DNA of 60,000 nt. It comes from Takakia lepidozioides (lineage: Eukaryota; Streptophyta; Takakiopsida; Takakiales; Takakiaceae). Of this stretch, positions 1 through 12,000 are shown one piece after another (position 1 is the first letter of the stretch; every line of letters starts with the position of its first letter). The notes beneath the pieces are model-generated. The model did not search any database and was not told the DNA's origin. It saw only the letters and a program-made list of their open reading frames with translations. The stretch lies in contig CM060731.1 in the NCBI GenBank assembly GCA_030704615.1, positions 54,174,221 to 54,234,220 on the forward strand, given 5' to 3'. The position numbers were made by a program, and so were the translations under genes.

Positions 1-583
1 AGCAGCCCAAGAGCAACTATTGCTCAAGCGGTTGTCTAAGAGGTAACACGTCATGCAGGTAAGCTGCCAAGCATTTGTAATCCTCATAATGGAAGGCCTT
101 CGTGAGAGATAAATGAAATGAAATGAAATGGTACTTTATAAAGTCCACGGAGAGATTGTACTCATAAGACATTGTTTGCCGTAGCCTTGTGGCCATTGAC
201 CCCGCGCCCACTTTGAACGGAACATAAAGGGACAGAAACTACCTTTGTCAGGGGCTGACGCCGGTAGTATGATTTACCTTGGAATAAACAGTTGATCCGA
301 GATTTCCATATATCCTCCAGAAACCCCTTCACACAATCCGCAATCTGATGTGTGTGATTTGCCCAATAGCTAGACCCCAGAAGGGCCTGGGCTTTTGGCT
401 CAGCCTCAAGATTTTCAAAGTTGTTAAACAGAGGTACAGGCACAATTTCCTTGATGGAATGGAAGAGGGTGTCCCGTTGGTGAGAGTACCCAGGACAATG
501 AATCAGGAAGTGAATATTGTCTTCAGGTTGCCCACACAACGGGCACTTACAATCAACTGTTTGTTGTTCAACAGTAGGCTACC

Positions 584-727
584 TGTTGGAGTGTCAAGGT
601 TATAGCCCTTGCACGGCACTTTGAGAACAGAACGGGACGGGTAGCTCAGTGGTAGAGCACCCCACTGGAATGGGGGAGGTCCTAGGTTCAATCCCTAGCC
701 CGACCACACACCAGTGGTTTTCCAACA
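584..727 (+). repeat. Left LTR of the TRIM element
   Basis: This 144-bp terminal repeat starts TGTTGGAGTGTC and ends GGTTTTCCAACA, so its ends are also an imperfect inverted repeat. The tRNA-like module sits at 635-705. Differences from the right LTR are in the anticodon loop, the acceptor 3' strand and the 3' flank. Confidence 0.9.
635..705 (+). tRNA. tRNA-like sequence inside the left TRIM LTR
   Basis: A 71-nt cloverleaf fits the canonical class I layout: 7-nt acceptor (635-641 with 699-705, six of seven pairs), TA, D arm GCTC..GAGC (644-658), anticodon arm (660-676, four of five pairs), 5-nt variable loop, and T arm CTAGG-TTCAATC-CCTAG (682-698). Internal polymerase III promoter matches are TAGCTCAGTGG (A box) and GGTTCAATCC (B box). 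In the standard layout positions 34-36 read GGA, but a true serine tRNA would have a long variable arm, so I do not assign an amino acid. It is probably a captured or mimicked tRNA within a retroelement, not a working host tRNA gene. Confidence 0.5.
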
Positions 728-803
728 TGGTATCAGAGCCAAGGTTGGGGCGGTGGTCAGAATGGGTGGGCATTAGCTATAAGGGCTATGCCTTGAGGGG
801 GAG

Positions 804-947
804 TGTTGGAGTGTCAAGGTTATAGCCCTTGCACGGCACTTTGAGAACAGAACGGGACGGGTAGCTCAGTGGTAGAGCACCCCACCGGAATGGGGGAGGT
901 CCTAGGTTCAATCCCTAGGCCGACCACACGCCAGTGGTTTTCCAACA
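804..947 (+). repeat. Right LTR of the TRIM element
   Basis: This 144-bp repeat is nearly identical to 584-727. Its tRNA-like module occupies about 855-925. Here the anticodon loop begins CC instead of CT and one acceptor base has changed, so the cloverleaf is slightly weaker than in the left copy. Confidence 0.9.
855..925 (+). tRNA. tRNA-like sequence inside the right TRIM LTR
   Basis: Same module as at 635-705, with A box TAGCTCAGTGG and B box GGTTCAATCC intact. The base before the expected anticodon is C rather than the invariant T33, and the 3' acceptor strand has a C-to-G change. It is less likely than the left copy to fold as a tRNA. Confidence 0.4.
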
Positions 948-2379
948 CTACCCGCCCTGAGTTTGAATTTCAGTCTAGTGCCGAGGGTGGGTAGACCCTT
1001 GAGGTCATCCATGATGGCCTCACCCATGTCACAGACTGGAAACAGGTTGAGGGAAGTTTTCTGCCTAACTTCATTTTCTTCAGACAATTTCCTGGCAATA
1101 GACCTGGCTTCGGAAACTTCAGCTTCTAAGCCAGATTTATCCAGCAGGGTCATGGCTAGTGGACTAAGATTCAAATCCTTGAAAATCTCTTCTACCCTTT
1201 TCCGCCAGGATTTAGCCTGTTTGACAGGGCGGTCCTGCTTCCAAGATATAGAGTCGATTAACTTAGGATATCTGGTATTAGCCATACGTTGCAGCTGACC
1301 CCACCATCTGATTTTGAATTCATCGCGTCGGGAGCTTAAGGGAGGAATGCCAAACCCACCCCGAACAGCCACATTAGCTGTTTTGGAGCATGCTGACATG
1401 CACTCCTTGAGCACCCCGACTTGGATGGATTCAAGAGACTTAGCCTGGTTGGAGTTATCAATCCATTCAGCAGATGCATACTCCAAGGCCGGCCTGATAA
1501 CGCGGCAAAGCATGGTTTTTTTGACTTCAGAGTTGATCCCTCTGCAGTGGAAAAATTTAGTGAGACCCAGCGCTTTGCGTTTGCCAGATTGAACCACTCT
1601 TTGAATATGTGCTTCCCAATTACAGTTGGAGGAAAACTCAACACCAAGATAGGTGTAGGAGGGGAGAACAGGGATCTCTTGGCTTCCCCATTGCCACTTG
1701 AGATCGCCTCCTCCTTCCCCCCGGTCGTTGAATGCCACCACTGTGCATTTACTGACATTGGCCTCTAGCCCCCAAAGATCAAAGTATCTCTTCGCGCAAT
1801 CTATCAGCCCCTGGAGGTTGGAAGGAGTCTCCCCTATGCCTGCGAAGTCATCCGCAAACATAAGGGCTGGTATGGTGGGGAGAGGGTACATCCTTGAGCT
1901 ACACCTTGGTCTATGTCAAAGAAATTAGACTTCTGTCCATTTACAGTGACACAGCTTTTAGTGTGAGCATACAAGTTATGGACCACTCTCCACATCTTTC
2001 CCTTGATCCCGGAAGACCAGAGTCGGAGCCATAGACCGTCTCTCCACACTGTCATAGGCCTTTTTGACATCCAAGAAAAAGACAAAAGTAGGTTTCCCTT
2101 CTTTTTTCCTTCCCTGGATAATCTGGCTGAGTTATGATCCACGCAGCCCCTGTTTCGCCGAAAGCCAGCTTGGCCTTCATGGAAACAACCTCTGGACTTC
2201 AGATCAACCTCGAGACGAGTACTTATAACTCTGCAGAATATCTTGCCAACTGCATTAAGAAGCGTGATGCCCCGATAGTTACCCGGCTCTTCTCTGTCAC
2301 CTTTCTTATATAAATTGACGTCCACGGAGAGAAAAGGAGGCACACCAATATGTCAAGGGGAGGTCCAGAGGACCTACAA

Positions 2380-3060
2380 GAAAAAGAATGTACTCATAAG
2401 ACGTTGTTTGCCATAGCGTTGTGGCCATTGACACTGTGCCCAGTTTGAGCGGAACACAAAGGGACCGAACCTACTTTGTCAGGGGCTGATGCCGGTAGTA
2501 AGACTTACCTTGGAATAAACAATTGATCCGGGTTTTCCAGATATCCTCTAGAAATCCCTTTACACAAGCATCAACCTGCTGTGTGTGGTTTGCCCAATAA
2601 CTAGGCCCCAAAGGGCCTGGGCTTTTGGCTCAGCCTCGAGACTTTCAAAGTTGATAAACAGAGGTACAGGCACAATACCCTTGATAGATTTGAAAAGAGC
2701 GTCTCTCTGGTGAGAGAACCCCGGACAATGAATCAGAAAATGAATATTGTCTTCAGGTTGCCCACACAACGGGCAATTGCACTCTCCCTTTCCTCTCTGC
2801 TTCTGTTTGCTGTTCAAAGGTAGGCTTCCCGCCCAGGGTGAAATTTCAGTCTAGTGCCAAGAGTGGGTAGACCCTTGAGGTCATCCATGATGTCCTCCCC
2901 GATGTCACAGACTGGAAACAAGTTCAGGGAAGTTTTCTGCCTAACTTCATTTTCATCGGACAATTTCCTGGCAACAGACATGGCTTTGGACACTACAGCC
3001 TCTAAGTCAGATTTATCCAGCAGTTTATCCAGTAGTACAGGAAAAAGAGAAGGGTGAAAA
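2380..3060 (-). mobile_element. LINE fragment, 3' region (copy 2)
   Basis: Second copy of the same LINE family, holding only the C-terminal domain (about 3050-2820) and the zinc knuckle region with CPLCGQPEDNIHFLIHCPG (about 2785-2725), then the 3' non-coding part. It ends about 30 bp from the splice donor of a PATROL1 exon, so it lies in the intron or replaces the start of that intron. A frame accidentally joins it to the exon read, producing a chimeric open frame at 2814-3314 that should not be taken as a protein. Confidence 0.8.
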
Positions 3061-3089
3061 AGTAGAGAGTCATTACAAGGAATAGTTAC

Positions 3090-6000
3090 CAGCTCTTTCT
3101 GGTACAGAGAGTGCAAGAGACATGCAGTGATAGCAACCGCCTGTGGATGCCATCTTGAGAGAATGGGTGCAAAGAGACTTGCATCCCTCTGAGCCAGCAT
3201 CTGCACTTCCTCTGCAAGAAGAGCCAATGGGTGCTCATGGTTGGCTTTTGATTTTGACTCCACTTCCTTAAGGGTCTGCCAAACCATCCAATTGAATTTT
3301 AGAATGTCATTCAATTTTGAGCAAGGAGCTTTATCAGGTTAATTGCATCCTGTGGTCTTTCAAGTTGTCAGCAAAGAAAATATGTAAAAACTACAGATTC
3401 TGCTCTTAAGGCCTTGACCTTATTATGGATCGTCTGTCGGTCACTTCATGGTATGCCACTTCTCGAGTTATGGCTTGTCTGTTGGCCACTTCTAGATACC
3501 GCATCAGACATGACAGCCAACTTGAGATGTTCAAGGATCTTTTACCCTTTTGTATGCCGACTTGATTGAAGGCCAGATGTAGTACTCTGCCTGCTTAGCC
3601 ACAGCTGCCATCTTTTTGTGACCTGCACAGAAGTTATCAAGAATGTCATTGTTGTGACATAACAAAGGTCCAATCAAACTCAGCTAGGTCATGCAATAGT
3701 CCTTCACACAAAAATACCGAGAACATTTCTTTGAGAACCTGGCACACTCTACTTATATACCTTTAGCCTTTGACCTTGACTTGAAAATCTGAACCATGGT
3801 GAACTTCCTCTAAATCAACCTGGTTCAGAGGCAGGACACTTCACTTTCCCAACCACTGCCCAAAGACTAATCATCACATCTCAAGCTTATCAGACAAACA
3901 TCCTTTTTAGATCATGCCACCGCCAATGTTTTAAGGCCTAGGTCCACAAGTCTCTCACTGCATCTTACAAACATTTGTACCATACCCCAGATTGCTCATT
4001 CTCATCTGCTATAAGCCTGCCCGAGATCATCGCAACTGTTGTCAAAACTTCCATCTTGCTGGGAGCCTGATATCAAAGCATTCAAGCAAGTGTGAATGAG
4101 CCAATGTCCACCTCAATTGAAGCAGCTTTCAGTTATGTCAACCACTTCCATCATGGGTATGTGATAAGAGACACATTGCCTCTTGGAATATACACAAGGC
4201 TAGCCAGTTCTATGTACAAAGGCAAGAACCAAGCCCTGCCTTCAGAGTTACATACTATCTGGTTGTACTGGAATTATCTAGTATAGCCCAATAAACTGGT
4301 TGGACTAAGATTTTCAGTCATGAATGCTGGGTTTTCCTTGCACTGAATCTTCAAGGGCTCTCGCTTCAATATTCAGACATGTGTGCATGGCCCATTTTTT
4401 TCTGGAAGATTGGAGTGATCCCCAGCTCGACAGAGAGCATCATCATTGTAGCATCAAGTAGGCAGGTCTGGAAGACACTATAGGCTGCCATGGAATCACA
4501 CTGTTGATTGCCATAAGAATTTATCTCGCTGAGTGATAAACATCAGGCCTGTTAAGCATGCAAAAGGGACTGAGCACTGCACAAAGGTCAAGAAGGATTA
4601 AGGCGTGCTGAAGGAAGTGTGCAAGATTGTTTAAACCTCAGCCAACCTGTTCAGCCACAAACAAAGGAGGAACCCAATGAGGTTCGCTGTACTATATGTC
4701 GGGCAATCCCTATTATACCAAACAGACTCTTCTCCGTCCAGAAACAAAAGAAAGAAAGGTCTAATGATTACATTCTCTCTCTGATGCTTACACATACATC
4801 TGCAAAATGCAAATGGTAGTCTCCAAGTTGCTTGTCAGCCCATTGCTTAACAGGCATAAGCACCGATTGTACATAAGAAAGCTCCTGGGGTTCTTCAGCA
4901 CCTTCCATTGTGGACCTTAACCCCCTCATGTAGAATCTCTCTTGTATACCTCGTTGGCTGTCAGACACAATTCTCTTGATTTGTTGCGTGGCATGTTGTA
5001 GCAGAGCTGACTCCCCTGTCAACACATACTGCAACCAGAACAAATCAGCATCACAGTGAAGGAAGGAACGTCTAATGTCCACTGGGGCCCCTGAGGAGCT
5101 TGGGACAAAGTAGGGTAACAAGCAAACTACAGCAAAGGACTCCAAACGCTGCTCCGAGACAAATTGTATCATACAGGTAAGCTCCCTCGTTGTTTAAAAG
5201 AAAGTCACACCCATGGATACTGAAGGCTTTGTCTAAGAGGGGGAGAAGAATTCTTATGTCTGTGGGAGGCTGAAGGAGCCAGGGATAGAATGTACTCATA
5301 GGATGTTGTTTGCCGTAGCCTTCTGGCCATTGACCCCAGAGGGGAAGAAGAATTCTTATGTCTGTGGGAGGCTGAAGGGATAGACTGTACTCATAGGATG
5401 TTGTTTGCCATAGCCTTCTGGCCATTGACCCCATGCTCAGTTTGAGCGGAACAGAAAGGGAAGGAGCCAGGCATAGAGTATCAATTTAAGTACAGAGGAG
5501 CATCCAGGCTTACATGTTAATGGAAAACAATTGATAGGGCATAATGAGAAAATATAACAACAGAGTAGAAATGCAGAAAACAGACACTAATGAAACCCCA
5601 AACTCGTGACCTCAAAATACTTATGGGTCTAGGAGTGTGTGACAAACCAAGACACAATACCCAATAGGACTAAGGGTTTTCATGTGTTTTGAAAAGGGGT
5701 CAATTGTATAGCTATTGAAATCTCACTTGCTATTTGGAGTTTACCTGACGAAAGAGAACCCAAGCATAACAAGTGTCATGCACAGTCTGTGTGATTCCTA
5801 AGACCCGCCATGTTGACTTTAAGAGCTCTAAAATCTCTTCAACCTCCTGCATCAAAACACATGTGAAATCCACACGTGGTCGAGCCATCTTCAACATGCT
5901 TCATAATTCTTATACCAGTTTAAGCATCCAAATGTACAGAGCTCTCCCTGGGTCTGTAACAAGGAAGCCAACTGACATGCTCCTGAAAGTCACCTGTCAA

Positions 6001-9000
6001 AATGTCTTTATAGCATATGACAGTCTGAAAAAAGCAGCCAAAGATCATGGGGACCCACTGATGAGACAACCAAGGCTGGCAGACAGATGTGGAACTCTAA
6101 CTACCAGCCTACTTAGGATGTAAGAACCAGAATTGCACTCTCTACAATTTAGATAGCTACTGGGGAGTACTCCACAAGAGGTGGACACTGCAGAAACACC
6201 ACTTAACCAGATGTGCATGCATGGAGCTTGTGTATGTCAGAGAGTCCTAGCAACAAGCAGAACGAAAGGGGTTGAGTCAAGTACCTCCACAAGCTGGCCT
6301 TCATCCAGAACATCAAATACACTCAGGAGCAGGTTTTCATACAGGTGCACATTGAGATGGTAGCCATCTGCCCAATGGCAGACCTCACCTGACTGGTCAC
6401 CCCTCCCAGCCCTTTCGGCCAAGGCAAGAGTCACCCCTCTCATGGGTTTTAAGCTCTCTGCGTGCTGGGCAGGACCTGCAGGAGAGGGAAGAGTCTGCAA
6501 CATGTTGCCCACATTTCCATGTTCAGATCAAAGGCAGTACAATCTATCACACTGTATAGTGTCACCCACTCGGCCCGAGGGTCCCCCAATGGAGATTATT
6601 AAGTTTCTAGGTTATTAAGTTATTAAGTACCATTTCATTTCTAACTGGTTTCATTTCTTTCTTTTCATCTCTTTTCATCTTTATTACAAGGAAATGAATG
6701 AAATGGTACTTTATAAAAGAAACAATCATACTTCGTAAAACAAACGCCTCAATCACAACTTTGGCAAGCCAAAGTTTGGCCCTTTCAGCCTCCCTGTATG
6801 GAGTATCTTTCTTTATAAAGTTCCTTCTTTTCCTTTCCTTTCTCTAGTTCCACTGTGTCGCATAAGCTCTTTGAGCTTTCCATGGACATGATAAAGTATG
6901 AGAGTTCTGGGCACCTAGTGTCCCAGTTTCCTGGTGGGAAAAAATTTGGAATTGCTGCAAATGTCTTCTAGGAATGGTTGGGAGCTAGAGCTCACAAATT
7001 CTATGAGCGGAATCTGCAGGCATACCACTTAATACTGAAGCCATCTTCAGGCTTACAATCTTTCTTACAAGGTTACCAGACCTTCCACCCAAAGGGCTGA
7101 GAAAAGTCGGAAACTTTAACATGGCTTTAACATGGCTTTTGACACAAACCCCTCCAAGTCAGGTTCATCCAGTAATGTCAATTCTTCTGGACTATTATTC
7201 AAATACATAACAATCTGTTCTACCCTTTTCCGCGACTTAGCCTGTTTAACAGGAGGGTCTTGCTTCCAAGAAATAGAGTCGATTATCTTAGGGTATCTAG
7301 TATTGGACATGCGACTTAACTGACCCCAACCATCTAACCTTGAATTCGTCTTGTCAAGAGCTTAAGAGAGGTATGCCAAACTGGCCCTGAACAGCCACAT
7401 TAGCTGTTCTTGAGCACCTGAATGGATTCTAGAGACTTACCATGGTTGGTATTGACGACCCACAGAGCAGACGCATACTATGGTCCTCTTAACTTCAGTA
7501 TACACCCTCTGCAGTGGAAAAATGACTTCTTGTACATGCAGTAGAGCTGGAGGACAACTCAATACCACAATATGCATAGGAAGGGAGTACATGGATCTCT
7601 TCATTACCTCATTACTCCACTTGAGATCCCCTCCTCCCTCCCCACGGTTGTGGAATGCCACCACTGCGCACTTACGAACATTAACTTCTAGGTCCAACAG
7701 GTCAAAGAACCTCTTTGAACAGTAAATCAACTCCTGGAGATTGGATGGGGTATCCCCTGCCTGCGAAGTCATCCGCAAATATAAGAGCCGGTATGGTGGC
7801 TCAACCACCTTTAACCCAAACCCCTCACTTTCCACTTCTTCAAGAAGCTGATTGATGAAACATTGAAGAGCAGTGGGGAGAGGGTACAGCCTCGTGCTAC
7901 ACTTTCATCTATATCAAAGAAGTTAGACTTCTGGCCATTGCCCGTAACACAGCTTTTGGTGTTCACATACAGGTCGTGAACCATCCTCCACATCATTTCC
8001 CTGACCCTAGAAGACCAAAGCCGAGCCACAGCCCATCACACCGTACTGTGTCTTTTGACATCCATGAAGAGGACAAAAGTGGGCTTTCCTTCTTTTCACC
8101 TTCCGTGGTTAGGGTGCAGATATGGTCAGTGGAGCCCCTATCTCACCGAAGCCAGCCTGGCCTTCATGAAAACCACCTCTAGACCCCAGATCAACCTCGA
8201 GACGGGTGCTTACTATCCTACAAAATAGCTTGCCAACAGCGCTAAGGAGAGTGATGCCACGATAGTTCCCAGGCTTACCTTTCTTCAACAGATTGACAAT
8301 GATTCCTTCCTGAAAGGGAATCAATTCGGTCTGCCAAATAAGGTTAAAGAGACGGGCAAGAGCCTCTACCATAGGGTCACCACCACACGTGATTAGCTCA
8401 TTGACAATGCCATCAGGTCCATCTCTAGCCACTTGGATGTTTTACAGCTTCCACAACATAATGAGTGTGTTGAATTGTATTCCTTTGAGATAGTCTGCAG
8501 ATAGAGACTTGTAGGTGGGACAGCCTACAGAGCGAGGACCACCTGTCCCCTGCTTGCGCCAGGGATACCAGGAGGGAAACCGAAAGTGGATAACATCTGT
8601 CCTTTCTACTATGAGATATGCGGGAGATGCTATTGTCTATTCTGAGGTAGCCAATCTCTCAAAGAGGTGTTCCATTATGAGGATCAGAAGTGCTTAGCAG
8701 CATATCTGAATGTGTTGACCCTTAGACAATCCCTTGATCAATAGTTATTTTCAGGCTGTTTGTGGAGGCCCCACACTATTTCTTGAATCTCTCTTCCACG
8801 GACGTTATAAAGCACCATTTCATTTCATTTCTCTTCCTCTTGTCCCATAAGCTTCCCATGGACATTATAAAGTACCATTTCATTTCTCTTTCTTTTGAGC
8901 TTCCCATTTTTTGGCAGAGGCGTTCAGCTTTGAAGAGCCAAACTGCCAACAGCCTACCTGCTTCAGGTGACACTTGACGTATTCTGAAGTAGTTCTTGAT

Positions 9001-12000
9001 GGGTTCTACCTTGTCCCATGCACCCTCATGACCATTTGTGGACGTTACTAAGTTCTTTGAGACGTTGTAAGGGTCCAATTTTTCTTTCTTATCCCCCCAA
9101 GGACGTCAGTCCTACTAGAACCACCAATTGGCATCAGGGCAATTTATTCACCACATTACATGCATGTCAGATCAGGGGAGAACTCTGCGCCTATATTTGA
9201 AAGCTAACTAATTGAAGGAAAGAATAGAGGACGTTATAAAGGTCCTATTTTTCTTTCTTAGCCCCCCAAGGACATCAGTCCTACTTGTTGGAGGTGTCAA
9301 GGCTATAGCCCTTGCACGGCACTCTGAGAACAGAGGTAGAGCACCCCACCGGAATGGGGGAGGTCCTAGGTTCAATCCCTAGCCCGACCACACGCCAGTG
9401 GTTTTCCAACACTACTCATCAATTGGCATCAGGGCAAAGAGCATCATAATGCCTTATCATTTATGTCAGACCAGGGGAGAACTCTAGGCCTATATTTGAA
9501 AGCTAACTGCTTGAACGAAAGGATAGACCGTATCCAAGACAACAGCTAGTGCGGCATGCTTTCCAACCTCTCCGTTAAGTTCTCCACATCCCTGACAAGG
9601 GTGCACAGCTTCTGAGTCAGTTGCCAGATAGTAAAGCTAACATGAGATAAAGGAAAGAGGCTGGTGGCTGTTTAGGTCTGCTTTGTCCTTGGCAGAGGCC
9701 TTCAGCTGTGATCATCTACAGCTAACCTGCATGGCGCACCAAACTGAGCGACCTTAAGGGTTGTATGCATAGCCTTTGGACATCCCATGGATGCAGTAAA
9801 CTTGTTGCTTCTTCTGTCTTTTGTACTTCATACTACAGGGACACGAGGGTAAAAATGTCTTCTAGTCTTCCTTCTGTCTCCATCTTTGCATCGAATGCAT
9901 CCACATTTACCGCGGCACGCCAAGCATGGTTCTCAACCTCCCTTACATGACCATCTACAATATAGGTTCAAATTGAGTCAACAAAAAAACCTGAAACAGG
10001 GTGAATACCTCGGCTTCTTCAATTTTGGCAATCAGACCACGGAGTGCAGCTGCCATGCGATCCGAATGTTCAAGCCCAAGAGCAGGATGAACAAATAGCC
10101 CTTCAATCAGAAGATTGATCTGTGAACAGACCCAGACATCTTGTCACCATCATCAACTACACAAGTAAACCGAATTTTAATGAACCAATTGTTGAGCCAC
10201 TTGACACGATCCCGGCACGTACAAGTCAAGTACGATGATATTTGGGCTGGCTACAGGACAGGACCATTGCCTATACCAGCATGTATTGTTCTATAGATTG
10301 CATGCACCAACTTGGAAATTGTCGAAAGTCTTGGTGAGGATGCAGAGAATATGGTCAACAAATAGTAAAACGTGACACTGAAATTCTTCATAGAACTGGA
10401 GCTTTGAGGTCCATGTCCATTCCTAAGATTCTGCCTTGATCAGTTAGTTCCTGTCCTGCCTTTCGAGGGATAATCCTTGGGTTATTCCCTTGGGACGGGC
10501 TAAAAGGTGCAAGAAAAGGTCTTTGGCCTGTGATAATTCTTTTCTTGGGTGGATATCTTATAAATACAAAACATATGGCGTTAAAAGAAATGAAACGAAA
10601 GAGATACATCATATGGCAAGAAATCTACCTAACTGACCCTCTATGATAGAGAAGAAAAAGAAAATGCATACCCGGCAGCACCAACAGATGCAAGTAAAAC
10701 TTCATAAGCTGTCTCACGGAGATCATCATCTGATAATCCTACAGAAACATGTAAACAAGAAAAAAACCTCAGATCGTTTGTTTGCATGTTGATGGCGTAA
10801 AACTGGCATGATAGCCTTAACCTTCAACTTAAAGAAGTAACATCTGACTTTGAGATGGATATCCACATGTGAGGCATCCTGCCATTCTAACATTTTAGAG
10901 GGCAGCAAGAGTTGGAGCCTTTAACTGCCACCATGCAACTCCTTGAGGGTTCAGAAGCTTCTGAAAAAGCTGTTCTGAGGATGTTCTCAAAGACACTGTC
11001 ATTTGCTTATGCCGCTTAAATCCATCCTAAGATCACCATGATTGGGTGTTGGACAGCTGGCAGATACCTTGCAGGTTCGAGCTGAAACAAGCCTTTGCAC
11101 TGTTGATATAGAAGATGACCACATTTTTTATCATGGAGTCAGCTACAGCTGCCACCATAGACATAAGGTGTATTCTTTTACCTGGGCTTAGATGAGCAAC
11201 TTAAGTTGAAACTATGGTTTTAAATCCAGTGTCTCAAGTCTTTGCTCTAACAGTGGGGGAAGGACAGATTTGCATTGTAGAAATTTTTTCGCAGATTTAC
11301 CAAGAGATATCATTGCGAGCACAGAAAAGACTCATACCAGTAGAAAAGGCGGGCAAGAGCAGCACAAAATCACTGATGTCATTGAGTGTTCGCTGTGTGG
11401 TCTCTGTGGCAAGCTCATCTTCATCAGCACCATTTTCAAAATCATCAATCTCCGCATCCACGTCCACAGATTGTGAGGTCACAGACCGCAGGGAGTAGGT
11501 TGTGGACTGAGTTAGGAAAAGAGATGGGAGAGTGGAGGCTGCCTTTGGAGGCGGCGGCCGGGTTGGGGCCGGCCCAGAGCAATCAGGATGTGTTACCAAG
11601 AAAAAGACCTCCCCTAAGCCTTTACCAGCCTGCATACAACAACATCGGTCTTTATTTAATGTACTCCAGATAGCTGTGGGCATTTCATCCTATAGACCAT
11701 ATATTGTCACCCAGCATAAAGGAAATGAAATGAAATGAAATGGTGCTTTATAACGTCCGCGGAAAGCTCATAGAGCTTATGGGACAAAATGGAAGAGAAC
11801 ATGAGAGAGGAAAGAAAACCAAAGCCAAGAATAAGAACTATTGTTCTAGTGATTGTCTAAGGGCACTGAAGGCCTTGTGCAGGTAAGCTGCCAAGCATTT
11901 CTGATCCTCATAGTGGAAAGAAAGAATTAAAGGAATATAACGCCTGCAAAAGGCCCAAAGGACTCAAGGGAGAGAAATTGTATTCATGAGACATGTTTGC

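Larger units (their letters stand above)
584..947 (+). mobile_element. TRIM-type miniature LTR retrotransposon with tRNA-like LTRs
   Basis: Two 144-bp direct repeats (584-727 and 804-947) differ at three positions by eye. Both begin TGTTGGA and end TCCAACA. Between them lie only 76 bp: a primer-binding site TGGTATCAGAGCC directly after the left LTR (728-740), matching the 3' end of initiator tRNA-Met, and a purine tract TTGAGGGGGAG directly before the right LTR (793-803). The element is flanked by the 5-bp target duplication CTACC (579-583 and 948-952), and the LINE on either side joins up when it is removed. It has no coding capacity, so it must be mobilised in trans. Each LTR holds a complete tRNA-like module, comparable in principle to the 5S-carrying Cassandra TRIMs known from plants. 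Confidence 0.92.
100..2343 (-). mobile_element. LINE retrotransposon, 5'-truncated and degenerate (copy 1)
   Basis: Non-LTR retrotransposon read on the minus strand. Seen in sense order: reverse transcriptase finger region with NYRGITLLN and GQAGFRRNRG (about 2290-2140), then after a frame break the palm with the FADD catalytic box (about 1858-1847), a long C-terminal domain down to about 960, and a CX2C..HX4C zinc knuckle with the box CGQPEDNIHFLIHCPG (about 540-490). The 3' end near 150-100 runs into an (ATTTC)n-type tail next to a TTTATAAAGT block. Frames are broken between 1834 and 1891, and a TRIM element splits the C-terminal part at 584-947. It is a dead copy; the upstream endonuclease half is absent. 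The same family recurs at 2.38, 6.7, 11.7, 14.7, 15.7, 35.4, 37.3 and 40.6 kb. Confidence 0.85.

Noticed and set aside
635-705. Functional host tRNA-Ser(GGA) gene
   Set aside because: It lies inside an LTR that is repeated three times with target duplications, has an acceptor mismatch and lacks the long variable arm of serine tRNAs.
2814-3314. 166-codon frame joining MUN-like and LINE sequence
   Set aside because: The first part is a PATROL1 exon (3090-3275) and the rest is LINE. A GT donor at the exon end makes the fusion accidental.
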